This document shows, piece after piece, positions 8,478 through 16,187 of a DNA stretch of 37,055 bases. The stretch's first letter is position 1, and each line of letters starts with the position of its first letter. Source of the stretch: Verrucomicrobiaceae bacterium (lineage in GTDB: Bacteria > Verrucomicrobiota > Verrucomicrobiia > Verrucomicrobiales > Akkermansiaceae); assembly GCA_005787565.1 (NCBI GenBank), contig SYAP01000088.1, forward strand, positions 1-37,055. Reading direction: 5' to 3'. The notes under the pieces are model-generated. The model ran no database searches and was not told where the DNA came from. It saw nothing but the letters and a program-made list of their open reading frames with translations. A program made the position numbers and the translations under genes.

Positions 8478-8632
8478 TCCGCCTTTTCCCCGTCGTGCCC
8501 ATCCGCATCGGCTCCATGCGCACCATGCGGCTCATGCAACTGCCGCGTGCCATCAGGCCCATCAAATTCATGACGTTCACAGGAAACCGAAAAACCGGAA
8601 ACCACGAGCAACAGGAGACAAAAAGCTTTCAT
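8471..8632 (-). CDS. Tiny His-rich exported lipoprotein-like protein
   Basis: A 53-residue protein starting at the ATG at 8632, where a G-rich run lies just upstream. Residues 1-18 form a signal peptide ending FSVSC, a lipobox-like site. The mature part is very short and ends in a His/Asp/Glu-rich tail (HEPHGAHGADADGHDGEKADH shortened: seven His in 34 residues), which could bind divalent metal. It follows lpxB on the same strand after 62 bases. No family is recognised. Other readings are a small metal buffer or a non-functional exported peptide; the open frame, signal peptide and lipid-attachment cysteine argue for a real gene. Confidence 0.5.
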   Translation of the reverse strand: MKAFCLLLLVVSGFSVSCERHEFDGPDGTRQLHEPHGAHGADADGHDGEKADH

Positions 8633-8694
8633 CGCGCCCCCCCAATAACCGCTCTCCACCGAAACGCAACCCCCAACACAACTCCCACCCGCCT

Positions 8695-9825
8695 TCACTT
8701 CCCGAACCACCCCGCCACCGCCCGCGCCGCACGCTCATGCGCACCCGTCCCTCCCAGCTTCGACGCCGTCTCCGCCAACAGCACACACAACGCCTCCCGC
8801 TGCTCCGGATGATCCAGAAAACGCTCCATGCTCGCCGCAACCACCACCGGATCCGCATCCGCCTGGATGAATTCCTCCACCCCTCCCTCCCCCGCCAAAA
8901 TATTCACCAGCCCGATGTGGTCCAGCTTCACCAACATCCTTCCTAACAGATAGGTCGACCACGTCACCTTGTAAACCAGGCAATACGGCAGCCCGAAATA
9001 CGCCGCCTCCAGCGTCGCCGTCCCGCTCGCGATCACCGCGCACACCGCCCGCTGCATCAGCGCGTGACTCCCCCCGTCCGTCACCTTGATCCCCACATCA
9101 CCGCCCGCTTCCTCTAACATCCGCCTCATCATCGCCCCCAGCGCCGGCGATGCCGCCGGTGCCTCAAACCGCAACTCCGGCTTCGTCTCACGCAACCGCC
9201 TCGCCGTCCCGATCATCATCGGAAACAACCGCGAAACCTCACGCTCCCGACTCCCCGGAAACAACCCCACCAACCGCCCGTCCCGCTCAACCCCCGTCAA
9301 ACGCCGCTCCTCCAACTCATCCACCAACGGATGCCCAACAAACGTCGTCTTCAATCCCGCATCCTGGAATATCGGCTGCTCGAACGGAAACAAACACAAC
9401 ATCTCATCTAACAAACGAACCATCTTCGGAATCCGCTTCTTGTTCCACGCCCACACTTGCGGACAAATGTACTACACCTGTCTCACCTCCGGAAACTCAC
9501 GCCGCACCGCCTCCGAAAACCGCAGATTGAAACCCGGATAATCAATCAACAACAAAACCTGCGGCCGGAACTCCCGCACCTCCGCCAACATCTCGTCAAA
9601 CCGCGCCTTGAACCACCCATACCGCTTCAAAACCTCCCACACACCCACCACCGCCGCCTCCTCCACCCAATCCCGCATCCCCGCACCCGCAATCCCCCGC
9701 ATCTCCGGCCCACCCGCCCCAGCAATCTCAATCCCCGGCCGCAGCCGACTCAAAACTTCCAGCAGCCCTGCGCCATGCGCATCTCCGCTCAATTCACCCG
9801 CGACCACGTAAACCCGTTCAGCCAT
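8695..9825 (-). pseudogene. lpxB: Lipid-A-disaccharide synthase with in-frame amber codon
   Basis: The frame from the ATG at 9825 to the TGA at 8695 has 376 sense-plus-amber codons, the normal LpxB length (about 380). LpxB joins UDP-2,3-diacylglucosamine to lipid X to make the lipid A disaccharide at the inner membrane. N-terminal VYVVAGELSGDAHGA, central CPQVWAWNKKRIPKM and C-terminal SGTATLEAAYFGLP are all present and in the same frame. Codon 118 (9472-9474) is TAG, exactly before YICPQVWAW, where homologues usually have Tyr or His. One base change restores a Tyr codon. There is no frameshift and no other damage. So this is a very recent mutation, a sequencing error, or a readthrough site; the 3' part could also restart at GTG 9456. 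The small lipoprotein gene follows. Confidence 0.88.
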
Positions 9826-9980
9826 GCGGCGGAAACCTAGAACCACCCTCCCCCATTGGCCATGAAAAAGCCCGCAAACCTCCTCTTCGCACGAAATACC
9901 GATTCTTCCGGACTTCCGGATTGATTTCGGCGCTGCCCCCGCTTTGATCGGCGTCCCGCAACATCGCGGCTCCATTTCCC

Positions 9981-10853
9981 ATGTCCGCCGACAGCCCAGA
10001 CACCCCACGCCCCCTCGCAGAAATCGCCCACGGCCCAGGCGCCTTCGAGCAGTTCCTCGATCGCAACCAGAAAAACCTCATGATCCTTGGCATCCTCGGG
10101 GTCCTCGGCATCGCCGGCGTCGTCGTCTACCGCGGCATCGAGCAAAGCAAGGAAACCACCGCAGGAGCCGCATTCAACAAGGCAGACGACCTCGCTTCCC
10201 TCCAAGGCGTCGTCAAAAACCACAACGGAACCACCGCCGCCGGCAGCGCCATGCTCCTCCTTGCCACCCGCCAGTGGACCGAAGGCCAACAGGACACCGC
10301 CATCGAAACCCTCCGCTCCTTCCTCACCCAATACCCAACCCACGCCGGCCGCCACACCGCACGCGCCAGCCTCGGCGCAAAACTCATGGCTCAAGGCAAA
10401 AACGCCGAAGCCAACGAAATCCTCAGCCAACTCTCTGACGATCCCGAAGCCCGCTTCCTCGCACCCTATGGCCTCATCACCCGGGGCGACATCGCAAAAG
10501 CCGCCGGCGACACCAAACTTGCCGAATCCCTCTATCAACAAGCACGCGACGAATACCCCGAAAGCAGCTTCGCCGACACCGCAACCCGCCGCATCAGCCT
10601 CCTCAAGGCCAAACCTCCCGTCGAAATCGAGCCCCCACCCGCCCCAACCCCGGCTCCCGGCTCCGAAACCACACCCGGCTCCGAACTCGGCATCCCAAGC
10701 TCCGAAGACGACGTCCCGGCGGTCACCAACCCCTTCATCGTCGAACCAACCCCCACTGCACCTCCCGTCGAAGGCGAATCCCCAAACCCTCCTCCAGCAG
10801 AAGCCCCTCCAGCAGAAAATCCTGCGGAAAATCCGGCCCCGGAACAGCCGTAA
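9981..10853 (+). CDS. YfgM-like single-span TPR protein with Pro-rich tail
   Basis: A 290-residue protein from ATG. Residues 1-32 are cytoplasmic, about 33-50 form one membrane helix (LMILGILGVLGIAGVVVY), and 55-205 form helical hairpin repeats of TPR type, including AGRHTARASLGAKLMAQGK and the ARDEYPESSFADTATRRI closing repeat. This layout matches YfgM and related periplasmic TPR proteins that work with SecYEG and chaperones. The last 80 residues are low-complexity Pro/Glu/Ala, unlike E. coli YfgM. It is divergent from lpxB with 155 bases between starts and is first in a plus-strand run leading into two bactofilins. The family call is moderate because TPR repeats are common. Confidence 0.65.
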   Translation: MSADSPDTPRPLAEIAHGPGAFEQFLDRNQKNLMILGILGVLGIAGVVVYRGIEQSKETTAGAAFNKADDLASLQGVVKNHNGTTAAGSAMLLLATRQWTEGQQDTAIETLRSFLTQYPTHAGRHTARASLGAKLMAQGKNAEANEILSQLSDDPEARFLAPYGLITRGDIAKAAGDTKLAESLYQQARDEYPESSFADTATRRISLLKAKPPVEIEPPPAPTPAPGSETTPGSELGIPSSEDDVPAVTNPFIVEPTPTAPPVEGESPNPPPAEAPPAENPAENPAPEQP

Positions 10854-10900
10854 AGCCCGAATCGAATTGACATTTTTCACCCCAAACCAATCCTCATCCC

Positions 10901-11452
10901 GTGTTCAAGAAAGTCATCGGCCAAGACCTCGGAGCCACCAATCGTGAAGCTCCCTCCGCTCCGGAAACCCGCCATCCGGAAACCCCAGCGCCCTCCGCCA
11001 GCGCTCCATCCTACGCCAGCGCCGCCCCGGCTCCCGCCCGTCCCGCTGCCGCCACCCGCAACGTCCTCTCCACCGACGTCGAAATCAAAGGCAACGTCAA
11101 ATTCACCAACGACCTCGTCGTCGACGGCAAAATCGAAGGCGAAATCAACTCCGATGGCAACCTCACCGTCGGCGAAAACGCACGCCTCCGCGCCGAAATC
11201 AAAACCGGAACCGTCGTCGTCTACGGCAAAGTCCACGGCAACCTCACCGCCACCGACCGCGTCGAACTCAAATCCAGCGCCGAAGTCGTCGGCGATATCA
11301 AAGCCAAAACCCTCTCCATCGAGGCAGGTGCCATCTTCGTCGGCAAATCCACCGTCGGCACCCCCACCTCCGCCCCCGCGCAGGCCCAAGCCAGCGCCAA
11401 GCCCGCCACTGAAACGCCGAAACAAGGCACTCTCGCCGGCACCGCTTCCTGA
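10901..11452 (+). CDS. Bactofilin
   Basis: A 183-residue protein with a GTG start (MFKKVIGQ). Residues about 57-155 form the bactofilin domain, a right-handed beta-helix built from short repeats such as VEIKGNVKFTNDLVVDGKIEGEI and TGTVVVYGKVHGNL, flanked by disordered Ala/Pro/Ser-rich tails, as is typical of the family. Bactofilins polymerise without nucleotide into cytoskeletal filaments that help shape cells, organise the envelope, or place peptidoglycan enzymes. The next gene encodes a second, zinc-ribbon-bearing member 29 bases downstream, so the two may co-polymerise. A TTGACA at 10867 precedes it but has no good -10 element. Confidence 0.9.
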   Translation: MFKKVIGQDLGATNREAPSAPETRHPETPAPSASAPSYASAAPAPARPAAATRNVLSTDVEIKGNVKFTNDLVVDGKIEGEINSDGNLTVGENARLRAEIKTGTVVVYGKVHGNLTATDRVELKSSAEVVGDIKAKTLSIEAGAIFVGKSTVGTPTSAPAQAQASAKPATETPKQGTLAGTAS

Positions 11453-11481
11453 AACCGGCACTCCCGCCTCCCCATCCTCCC

Positions 11482-12303
11482 ATGGCCGATGAGCCCAAGA
11501 GCCATCGCATCGAGCTGACTTGCCCGGAATGCGGGCACCTCCAGTCCGAACCGGCACTCGTCGTTTCAACCCAGTGCCGCGCCTGCCTCGCTGGATTCCA
11601 AGTCCACGACGGAAAAGCCGTGTCACGCTCCCGCCCCACCACCCGCCTCGCAAAAATCCGAACCGAGAGCGACCCCGAACCAACCCAGCTAGCTCCAGCA
11701 CCCACCAAACCCACCTTCCGCCTCAGCAAACCGGAACAACCAACCGTCCACCCACTCCTCCGCTTCTTCATCCGCCCCAAACCCGCCCGCGAAATCCCCT
11801 GCTTCGAATGCGGACACATCTTCAAAGTCCTCGGCGAAGCACAATCCAGCCAATGCACCCGCTGCGGACGCTACGTCAGCATGCAGGACTACCAGATCGA
11901 CGAAGTCTGGAACCGCCGCATCCAAACCCGCGGCAACGTCACCATCGGAAAATCCGGCTCCGTCGCCGGCGTCACCATCCAGTGCCACCACCTCCTCGTC
12001 CTCGGCGACCTCTCCGGCTCCGTCGATTGCTCCGGTGACCTCACCATCCGCAGCCACGGCAAAATCCTCGGCGTCGTCCACTGCCGCCAACTCCGCGTCG
12101 AACGCGGCGCACGCGTCGAATTCCTCAACCCAGTCCACGCCTCCTCCGCCTTCATCGATGGCCACGTCAAAGGCCAGATCCTCTGCACCGGCGCCATCAC
12201 CCTCGAAAAACGATCCCAACTCCAAGGCCTTGCACGCGCCTCCTCACTCATCGTCAAACCCGGCGCCAAACACGTCGGAACCATCGAAATGGTACAACCC
12301 TGA
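11482..12303 (+). CDS. Bactofilin-like protein with two N-terminal zinc ribbons
   Basis: A 273-residue protein from ATG. Cys pairs at 14/17 with 32/35 and at 107/110 with 125/128 form two CxxC...CxxC zinc ribbons (CPECGH and CFECGH). A Pro-rich linker separates them. Residues about 147-265 repeat the beta-helix pattern of bactofilin: GNVTIGKSGSVAGV, HHLLVLGDLSGSV, CSGDLTIRSHGKILG, GHVKGQILCTGAITL. It therefore looks like a polymer-forming scaffold with added metal-binding recruitment modules. It sits between bactofilin and nadA with short gaps. The zinc ribbons could contact protein, nucleic acid or membrane; nothing in the sequence decides this. Single-ribbon annotations may miss the second. 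Confidence 0.8.
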   Translation: MADEPKSHRIELTCPECGHLQSEPALVVSTQCRACLAGFQVHDGKAVSRSRPTTRLAKIRTESDPEPTQLAPAPTKPTFRLSKPEQPTVHPLLRFFIRPKPAREIPCFECGHIFKVLGEAQSSQCTRCGRYVSMQDYQIDEVWNRRIQTRGNVTIGKSGSVAGVTIQCHHLLVLGDLSGSVDCSGDLTIRSHGKILGVVHCRQLRVERGARVEFLNPVHASSAFIDGHVKGQILCTGAITLEKRSQLQGLARASSLIVKPGAKHVGTIEMVQP

Positions 12304-12316
12304 CCCACCTCCCACC

Positions 12317-13252
12317 ATGCCCGCCGCACTCGACCTCAAGGAAGAAATCCTCGCCCTCAAAAAAGCGAGAAACGCCGTCATCCTCGCCCACAACTACCAA
12401 ACCGGTGACATCCAGGACGTCGCCGATTACGTCGGAGACTCCCTCGGCCTCGCCTACCACGCCAAAGCCACCGATGCCGATGTCATCGTTTTCTGCGGCG
12501 TCCACTTCATGGCCGAAACCGCCAAAATCGTAAACCCTAACAAAATCGTCGTCCTCCCGGATGCCGACGCCGGATGCTCCCTCGAACAATCCTGCCCCGC
12601 CCCCCAACTCGAAGCCTTCCTCAAGGCCAACGCAGAAAAAAACTACTACGTCATCGCCTACATCAACTGCTCCGGCGCCGTCAAAGCCCTCTGCGATGTC
12701 ATCGTCACCTCCGGCAACGCCATCAAGATCGTCAACCAGGCCCCCGCCGATCGACCCATCCTCTTCGTCCCCGATGAAAACCTCGGCGCATGGGTCATCG
12801 AACAAACCGGCCGCAAAATGGACCTCTGGAAAGGCAACTGCTACGTCCACGTCGAGTTCACCCGCGACTCCATCAACCGCATCAAGGCCGAATACCCCGA
12901 CGCCCTCGTCGTCGCCCACCCCGAATGCACCCAGGCTGTTAGGCTGTTGGCTGATGAAGTCTGCTCGACCGAAAAAATGGTCGCCTACTGCAAAAACGCC
13001 CCCGTCAAAAACATCATCGTCGTCACCGAAAGCGGCATGCTCCACCGCCTCCGCAAGGAAGCCCCTGACAAAAACCTCATCCCCGGCCCCACCGACCGCT
13101 GCGCCTGCGCCGACTGCCGATACATGAAAATGAACACCCTCCAGAAACTCCGCGATTGCCTCGACACCCTCCAACCCCGCGTCGAAATGGAAGAATCCAT
13201 CCGCCAACGCGCCGAAGCACCCCTCCTCCGCATGCTCGAACAATCCAAATAA
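12317..13252 (+). CDS. nadA: Quinolinate synthase
   Basis: A 311-residue enzyme from ATG that condenses iminoaspartate with dihydroxyacetone phosphate to make quinolinate for NAD synthesis. It binds an oxygen-sensitive 4Fe-4S cluster. Visible family motifs are ILAHNYQ near 22-28, DSLGLA, FCGVHFMAETAKI at 59-71, PDADAGCSLEQSC (Cys87), HPEC (Cys204) and the C-terminal CACADC (262-267). The likely cluster ligands are Cys87, Cys204 and one of the C-terminal cysteines. An open frame extends upstream through the bactofilin gene but is a shadow. Its neighbours have no known NAD link; no nadB or nadC is in the window. A heptamer repeat follows the stop. Confidence 0.94.
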   Translation: MPAALDLKEEILALKKARNAVILAHNYQTGDIQDVADYVGDSLGLAYHAKATDADVIVFCGVHFMAETAKIVNPNKIVVLPDADAGCSLEQSCPAPQLEAFLKANAEKNYYVIAYINCSGAVKALCDVIVTSGNAIKIVNQAPADRPILFVPDENLGAWVIEQTGRKMDLWKGNCYVHVEFTRDSINRIKAEYPDALVVAHPECTQAVRLLADEVCSTEKMVAYCKNAPVKNIIVVTESGMLHRLRKEAPDKNLIPGPTDRCACADCRYMKMNTLQKLRDCLDTLQPRVEMEESIRQRAEAPLLRMLEQSK

Positions 13253-13267
13253 CCCCCTCAATTCTTC

Positions 13268-13309
13268 CGACCTTCGACCTTCGACTTTCGACTTTCGACT
13301 TTCGACTTT
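13268..13309. repeat. Tandem heptanucleotide repeat between nadA and rsmA
   Basis: Six back-to-back copies of a 7-base unit: CGACCTT twice, then CGACTTT four times. Related fragments lie on both sides (TTCTTC before, CTTCGACTCC after). It fills most of the 80-base gap between the nadA stop and the rsmA start. Copy number of such a tract can change by slippage, and because 7 is not a multiple of 3 this would alter spacing between the genes. Similar TTCGACT-type tracts are common in intergenic DNA of PVC bacteria, from memory. Confidence 0.85.
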
Positions 13310-13332
13310 CCAACCTTCGACTCCCCAGTCCC

Positions 13333-14679
13333 ATGACCGGCCGCGAAATCCGCGAACACCTCGATCAGGCCGGCGTGCTCCCCAGCAAACAGCTCGGCCA
13401 AAACTTCCTCATCGACCCTAACATGTCGCGCTGGATCGTCTCCCAGCTCGACCCACAACCCGACGACGCCATCGTCGAAGTCGGCCCCGGCACCGGATCC
13501 CTCAGCGAGCACCTCGCCGGAAAAGTCCGCAAACTCATCCTCATCGAATTCGACGCCCGCCTCGCCGCCGCCCTCGTCACCCGCTTCGCAGACGTCCCCG
13601 GCGTCGAAATCCATCACGCCGACGGCGCGAAATTCGACCGACGCTTCCTCTTCCGCCACCGCCCCCTCAAGTTCCTCGGCAACCTCCCCTACTCCAGCGG
13701 CGGTGCCATCCTCAAAAACCTGTTAAGCCGACCCCACCCCTTCTCCCGCGCCGTCATCATGCTCCAAAAGGAGGTCATCGACCGCCTCGCCGCACAACCC
13801 GGCTCCAAAGACTACGGCCTCCTCTCCCTCCGCATGCAGGCCGATTGGGAAGTTACCCCCCTCCGCAACGTCCCGCCCGAGGCCTTCCACCCACGCCCCC
13901 GCATCGACTCCACCGTCGCCATTCTCCACCCCCGCCGCAGCGGCCTCCCGCCCTTCGACTTCCGCCTCTTCGACGAACTCACCCGCCGCGGCTTCGCCCA
14001 ACGCCGCAAACAACTCGGCAAACAACTCCCGGACTCACCCCCGTGGCCTGACATCGCCACCTCCCTCAACCTCCCCGCCACCACCCGCGCCGAGGAACTC
14101 AACCTCGCCCAATGGGTCGACCTCACTCGCGCCTACGATCCCCACCCCCTCCGCGACAATCCCCAAAAAGACGGCGAAATCTTCGACGTCGTCGATGAAA
14201 ACGACCACGTCACCGGCACCGCCACCCGCGCGGAAGTCCACGCCAAAAAACTCCTCCACCGCGCCATCCACGTCCTCGTCACCAACAAACGCGGCGATGT
14301 CCTCCTCCAACAGCGCTCCCTCCTCAAGGACGCCCACCCCGGCGTCTGGGACTCCAGCGTCTCCGGCCACCTCGATAGCGGCGAGGACTACCACCCCGCC
14401 GCCATCCGCGAACTCGGCGAGGAAATGGGCATCACCGGCGTCGAAATCCAGGAAATCGCCCGCATCCTCCCCAGCGAAGCCACCGGCTGGGAACACCTCC
14501 GCCTCTACCACGCCCACCACCACGGCCCCGTCCGTTTCCCTTGCGCGGAAATCGAAGCCGCGCTTTGGTTCCCCATCGCCGAAGTCGATACCTGGACCGC
14601 CGCCCGCCCCACCGACTTCGCCTCCGGCTTCCTCGAATGCTGGAAAGCCGCCCGCACACACCTCGCCGCCTCATCCTAA
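13333..14679 (+). CDS. rsmA: 16S rRNA dimethyltransferase RsmA fused to a Nudix hydrolase
   Basis: A single 448-residue frame from ATG. Residues 1-270 are RsmA/KsgA, which dimethylates two adjacent adenines near the 3' end of 16S rRNA: SKQLGQNFLID at 18-28, SAM-binding EVGPGTGS at 49-56, catalytic NLPY at 117-120. Residues about 278-448 form a complete Nudix domain of the IPP-isomerase/YfcD-like type: FDVVDENDHVTG, HRAIHVLVTNKRGDVLLQQRS shortened, and a full Nudix box (Gly345, Glu351, Arg359-Glu360, Glu363-Glu364, Gly366). No stop or start motif separates the parts. The hydrolase substrate is unknown. The methyltransferase half appears complete, though its C-terminal domain is short. The start follows the heptamer repeat. 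Confidence 0.88.
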   Translation: MTGREIREHLDQAGVLPSKQLGQNFLIDPNMSRWIVSQLDPQPDDAIVEVGPGTGSLSEHLAGKVRKLILIEFDARLAAALVTRFADVPGVEIHHADGAKFDRRFLFRHRPLKFLGNLPYSSGGAILKNLLSRPHPFSRAVIMLQKEVIDRLAAQPGSKDYGLLSLRMQADWEVTPLRNVPPEAFHPRPRIDSTVAILHPRRSGLPPFDFRLFDELTRRGFAQRRKQLGKQLPDSPPWPDIATSLNLPATTRAEELNLAQWVDLTRAYDPHPLRDNPQKDGEIFDVVDENDHVTGTATRAEVHAKKLLHRAIHVLVTNKRGDVLLQQRSLLKDAHPGVWDSSVSGHLDSGEDYHPAAIRELGEEMGITGVEIQEIARILPSEATGWEHLRLYHAHHHGPVRFPCAEIEAALWFPIAEVDTWTAARPTDFASGFLECWKAARTHLAASS

Positions 14680-14697
14680 CAGAAAACCCGCGCCGCC

Positions 14698-15444
14698 ATG
14701 AAGCTCCTCCTGCTCGCCACCGCCGCCGTTCTTCTCGCCTCCTGCCAGCGGAAACCCGCCACCCTCTCCTACACCCTCATCTCCACCCGCGATCACGACG
14801 CCACCGCCTACACCCAGGGCCTCGAATTCCTCGGCCCCCGCCTCTTCGAATCCAGCGGCGGATACGGCCTCTCCAACATTCGCGAGATCGACCCCTCTAA
14901 CGGAAAACCCCTCCGCAAACGCCCCATGGCCAAAAACCAGTTCGCCGAAGGCATCACCATCCTTAACAACGAACTCTTCATCCTCAGTTGGAAGGAGAAC
15001 ACCGCCACCGTCCTCGAACCCGAAACCTTCAAATTCCTCCGCACCCACCGCTACGAGGGCGAAGGCTGGGGCCTCACCAACAACGGCTCCCAACTCATCC
15101 TCAGCGATGGCACCAGCACCATCAAGTTCATCAATCCCAAGGACTTCTCCGTCCTCCGCACCATCACCGTCACCAACGGCAACAACGAGGTCGATCAAAT
15201 CAACGAACTCGAAATGATCGACGGCCAGATCTTCGCCAATCTCTATCAGCGCAACGACATCATCCGCATCTCACCCGATGACGGCCGCGTCACCGGCATC
15301 CTCGACCTCTCCGCCCTCCGCTCCAAACTCCCGCGAAACGGCATCGATGTCCTCAACGGCATCGCCCGCGATCCCGCCACCGGAAACCTCATCGTCACCG
15401 GAAAACTCTGGCCCAAAATGTTCGAAATCCGGCTCGACCCGTGA
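14698..15444 (+). CDS. Glutaminyl-peptide cyclotransferase (plant/bacterial type), lipoprotein
   Basis: A 248-residue protein from ATG with a lipoprotein signal: LLLATAAVLLASC, Cys16. The rest matches the five-bladed beta-propeller glutaminyl cyclase family: AYTQGLEFLG, FAEGITIL, LSWKENTATV, GEGWGLTNNG, QINELEMIDG with its conserved Glu, VLNGIARDP and VTGKLWPKMFEI. The enzyme converts N-terminal glutamine of peptides or proteins to pyroglutamate, and here would act at the cell envelope. It lies 18 bases after the rsmA-Nudix stop and its own stop overlaps the next start in a GTGA sequence, so the two are probably translated together. Confidence 0.88.
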   Translation: MKLLLLATAAVLLASCQRKPATLSYTLISTRDHDATAYTQGLEFLGPRLFESSGGYGLSNIREIDPSNGKPLRKRPMAKNQFAEGITILNNELFILSWKENTATVLEPETFKFLRTHRYEGEGWGLTNNGSQLILSDGTSTIKFINPKDFSVLRTITVTNGNNEVDQINELEMIDGQIFANLYQRNDIIRISPDDGRVTGILDLSALRSKLPRNGIDVLNGIARDPATGNLIVTGKLWPKMFEIRLDP

Positions 15445-16163
15445 ACCCACAACCCCTCCCCGCCGGCCCCTGCGTCATGCACCAGCGCTGGAGCGCGCTC
15501 CTCTTCCTCCACTGGCCCGTCGACCCCGCACTCATCGCCCCACGCCTCCCCACCGGCCTCACCGTCGACACCTTCGCCGGCCAAGCCTACCTCGGCATCG
15601 TCCCCTTCCACATGCAACGCGTCCGCCCCGTCGGACTCCCTCCCGTCCCCTGGCTCTCCTGGTTTCACGAACTCAACCTCCGCACCTACGTCCTCGACTC
15701 TAACGGAAAACCCGGCGTCTGGTTCTTCTCACTCGATTGCAACCAACCCATCGCCGTCGAACTCGCCCGCCGCGCCTTCCACCTCCCATACCAGCACGCC
15801 CGCATGCGCAGCTCACTGAAAAACGGCCGACTCCTCTATCAATCCACCCGCCGGGGCGAATCCATCACCGCAACCTTCGAATACGCCCTTCCCAACCAAA
15901 CCCGAACCGCCACCGAAGGCTCTCTCGAAGCATTCCTCGTCGAACGCTACCGACTCTTCTCCACCGACCGCTCCGGCAACCTCCACTCCGGCCTCGTCCA
16001 CCACGCACCCTATCAAATCGCCCCCGCCGATTGCTCCCAGTGGTCCACCGAAGCCCTCCGCCTCAACAACTTCCCCCAACCCACCAGTCCCCCCACCTCC
16101 ACCCTCGTCGCCGCCCCCGTCGACGTCCGCATCTACCAGCTCCGCAAGCACTTCCCGATCTAA
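15441..16163 (+). CDS. DUF2071 (YqjF-like) protein
   Basis: A 240-residue protein starting at GTG 15441, overlapping the glutaminyl cyclase stop by four bases (GTGA). HQRWSALLFLHWPVDPALIAPRLPTGL at the start (shown in part), GIVPFHMQRVRP, ELNLRTYV, GVWFFSLD and a central RSSLKNGRLLYQS stretch match the DUF2071 family, which has an acetoacetate-decarboxylase-like fold. Its function is unknown. The tight coupling with glutaminyl cyclase may only reflect operon compaction. It converges with the small minus-strand gene at 16188 with 24 bases between stops. Confidence 0.85.
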   Translation: MNPQPLPAGPCVMHQRWSALLFLHWPVDPALIAPRLPTGLTVDTFAGQAYLGIVPFHMQRVRPVGLPPVPWLSWFHELNLRTYVLDSNGKPGVWFFSLDCNQPIAVELARRAFHLPYQHARMRSSLKNGRLLYQSTRRGESITATFEYALPNQTRTATEGSLEAFLVERYRLFSTDRSGNLHSGLVHHAPYQIAPADCSQWSTEALRLNNFPQPTSPPTSTLVAAPVDVRIYQLRKHFPI

Positions 16164-16187
16164 CATTTCACACCCACGGCTCGCTCA

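Noticed and set aside
8695-9456. lpxB split by a frameshift into two genes
   Set aside because: Both parts are in the same frame. Only one TAG codon separates them, so it is a point stop and not a frameshift.
9472-9474. TAG fully recoded as an amino acid in this organism
   Set aside because: The glycosylase gene ends naturally at TAG (34955-34957), with no conserved sequence after it. Readthrough at lpxB alone is not excluded.
10867-10872. TTGACA as a promoter for the bactofilin gene
   Set aside because: The base run 17 positions downstream (ATCCTC) is not a -10, and the start codon is too close.
9837-10880. Minus-strand frame of 347 codons opposite the TPR protein
   Set aside because: Low-complexity Gly/Phe/Val-rich translation mirroring the C-ending codons of the real gene on the plus strand.
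12254-13261. Minus-strand frame of 335 codons opposite nadA
   Set aside because: Asp/Gly/Val-rich shadow of nadA with no domain pattern.
13268-13309. Heptamer tract as a CRISPR array
   Set aside because: Units are 7 bases and contiguous, with no spacers and no cas genes nearby.
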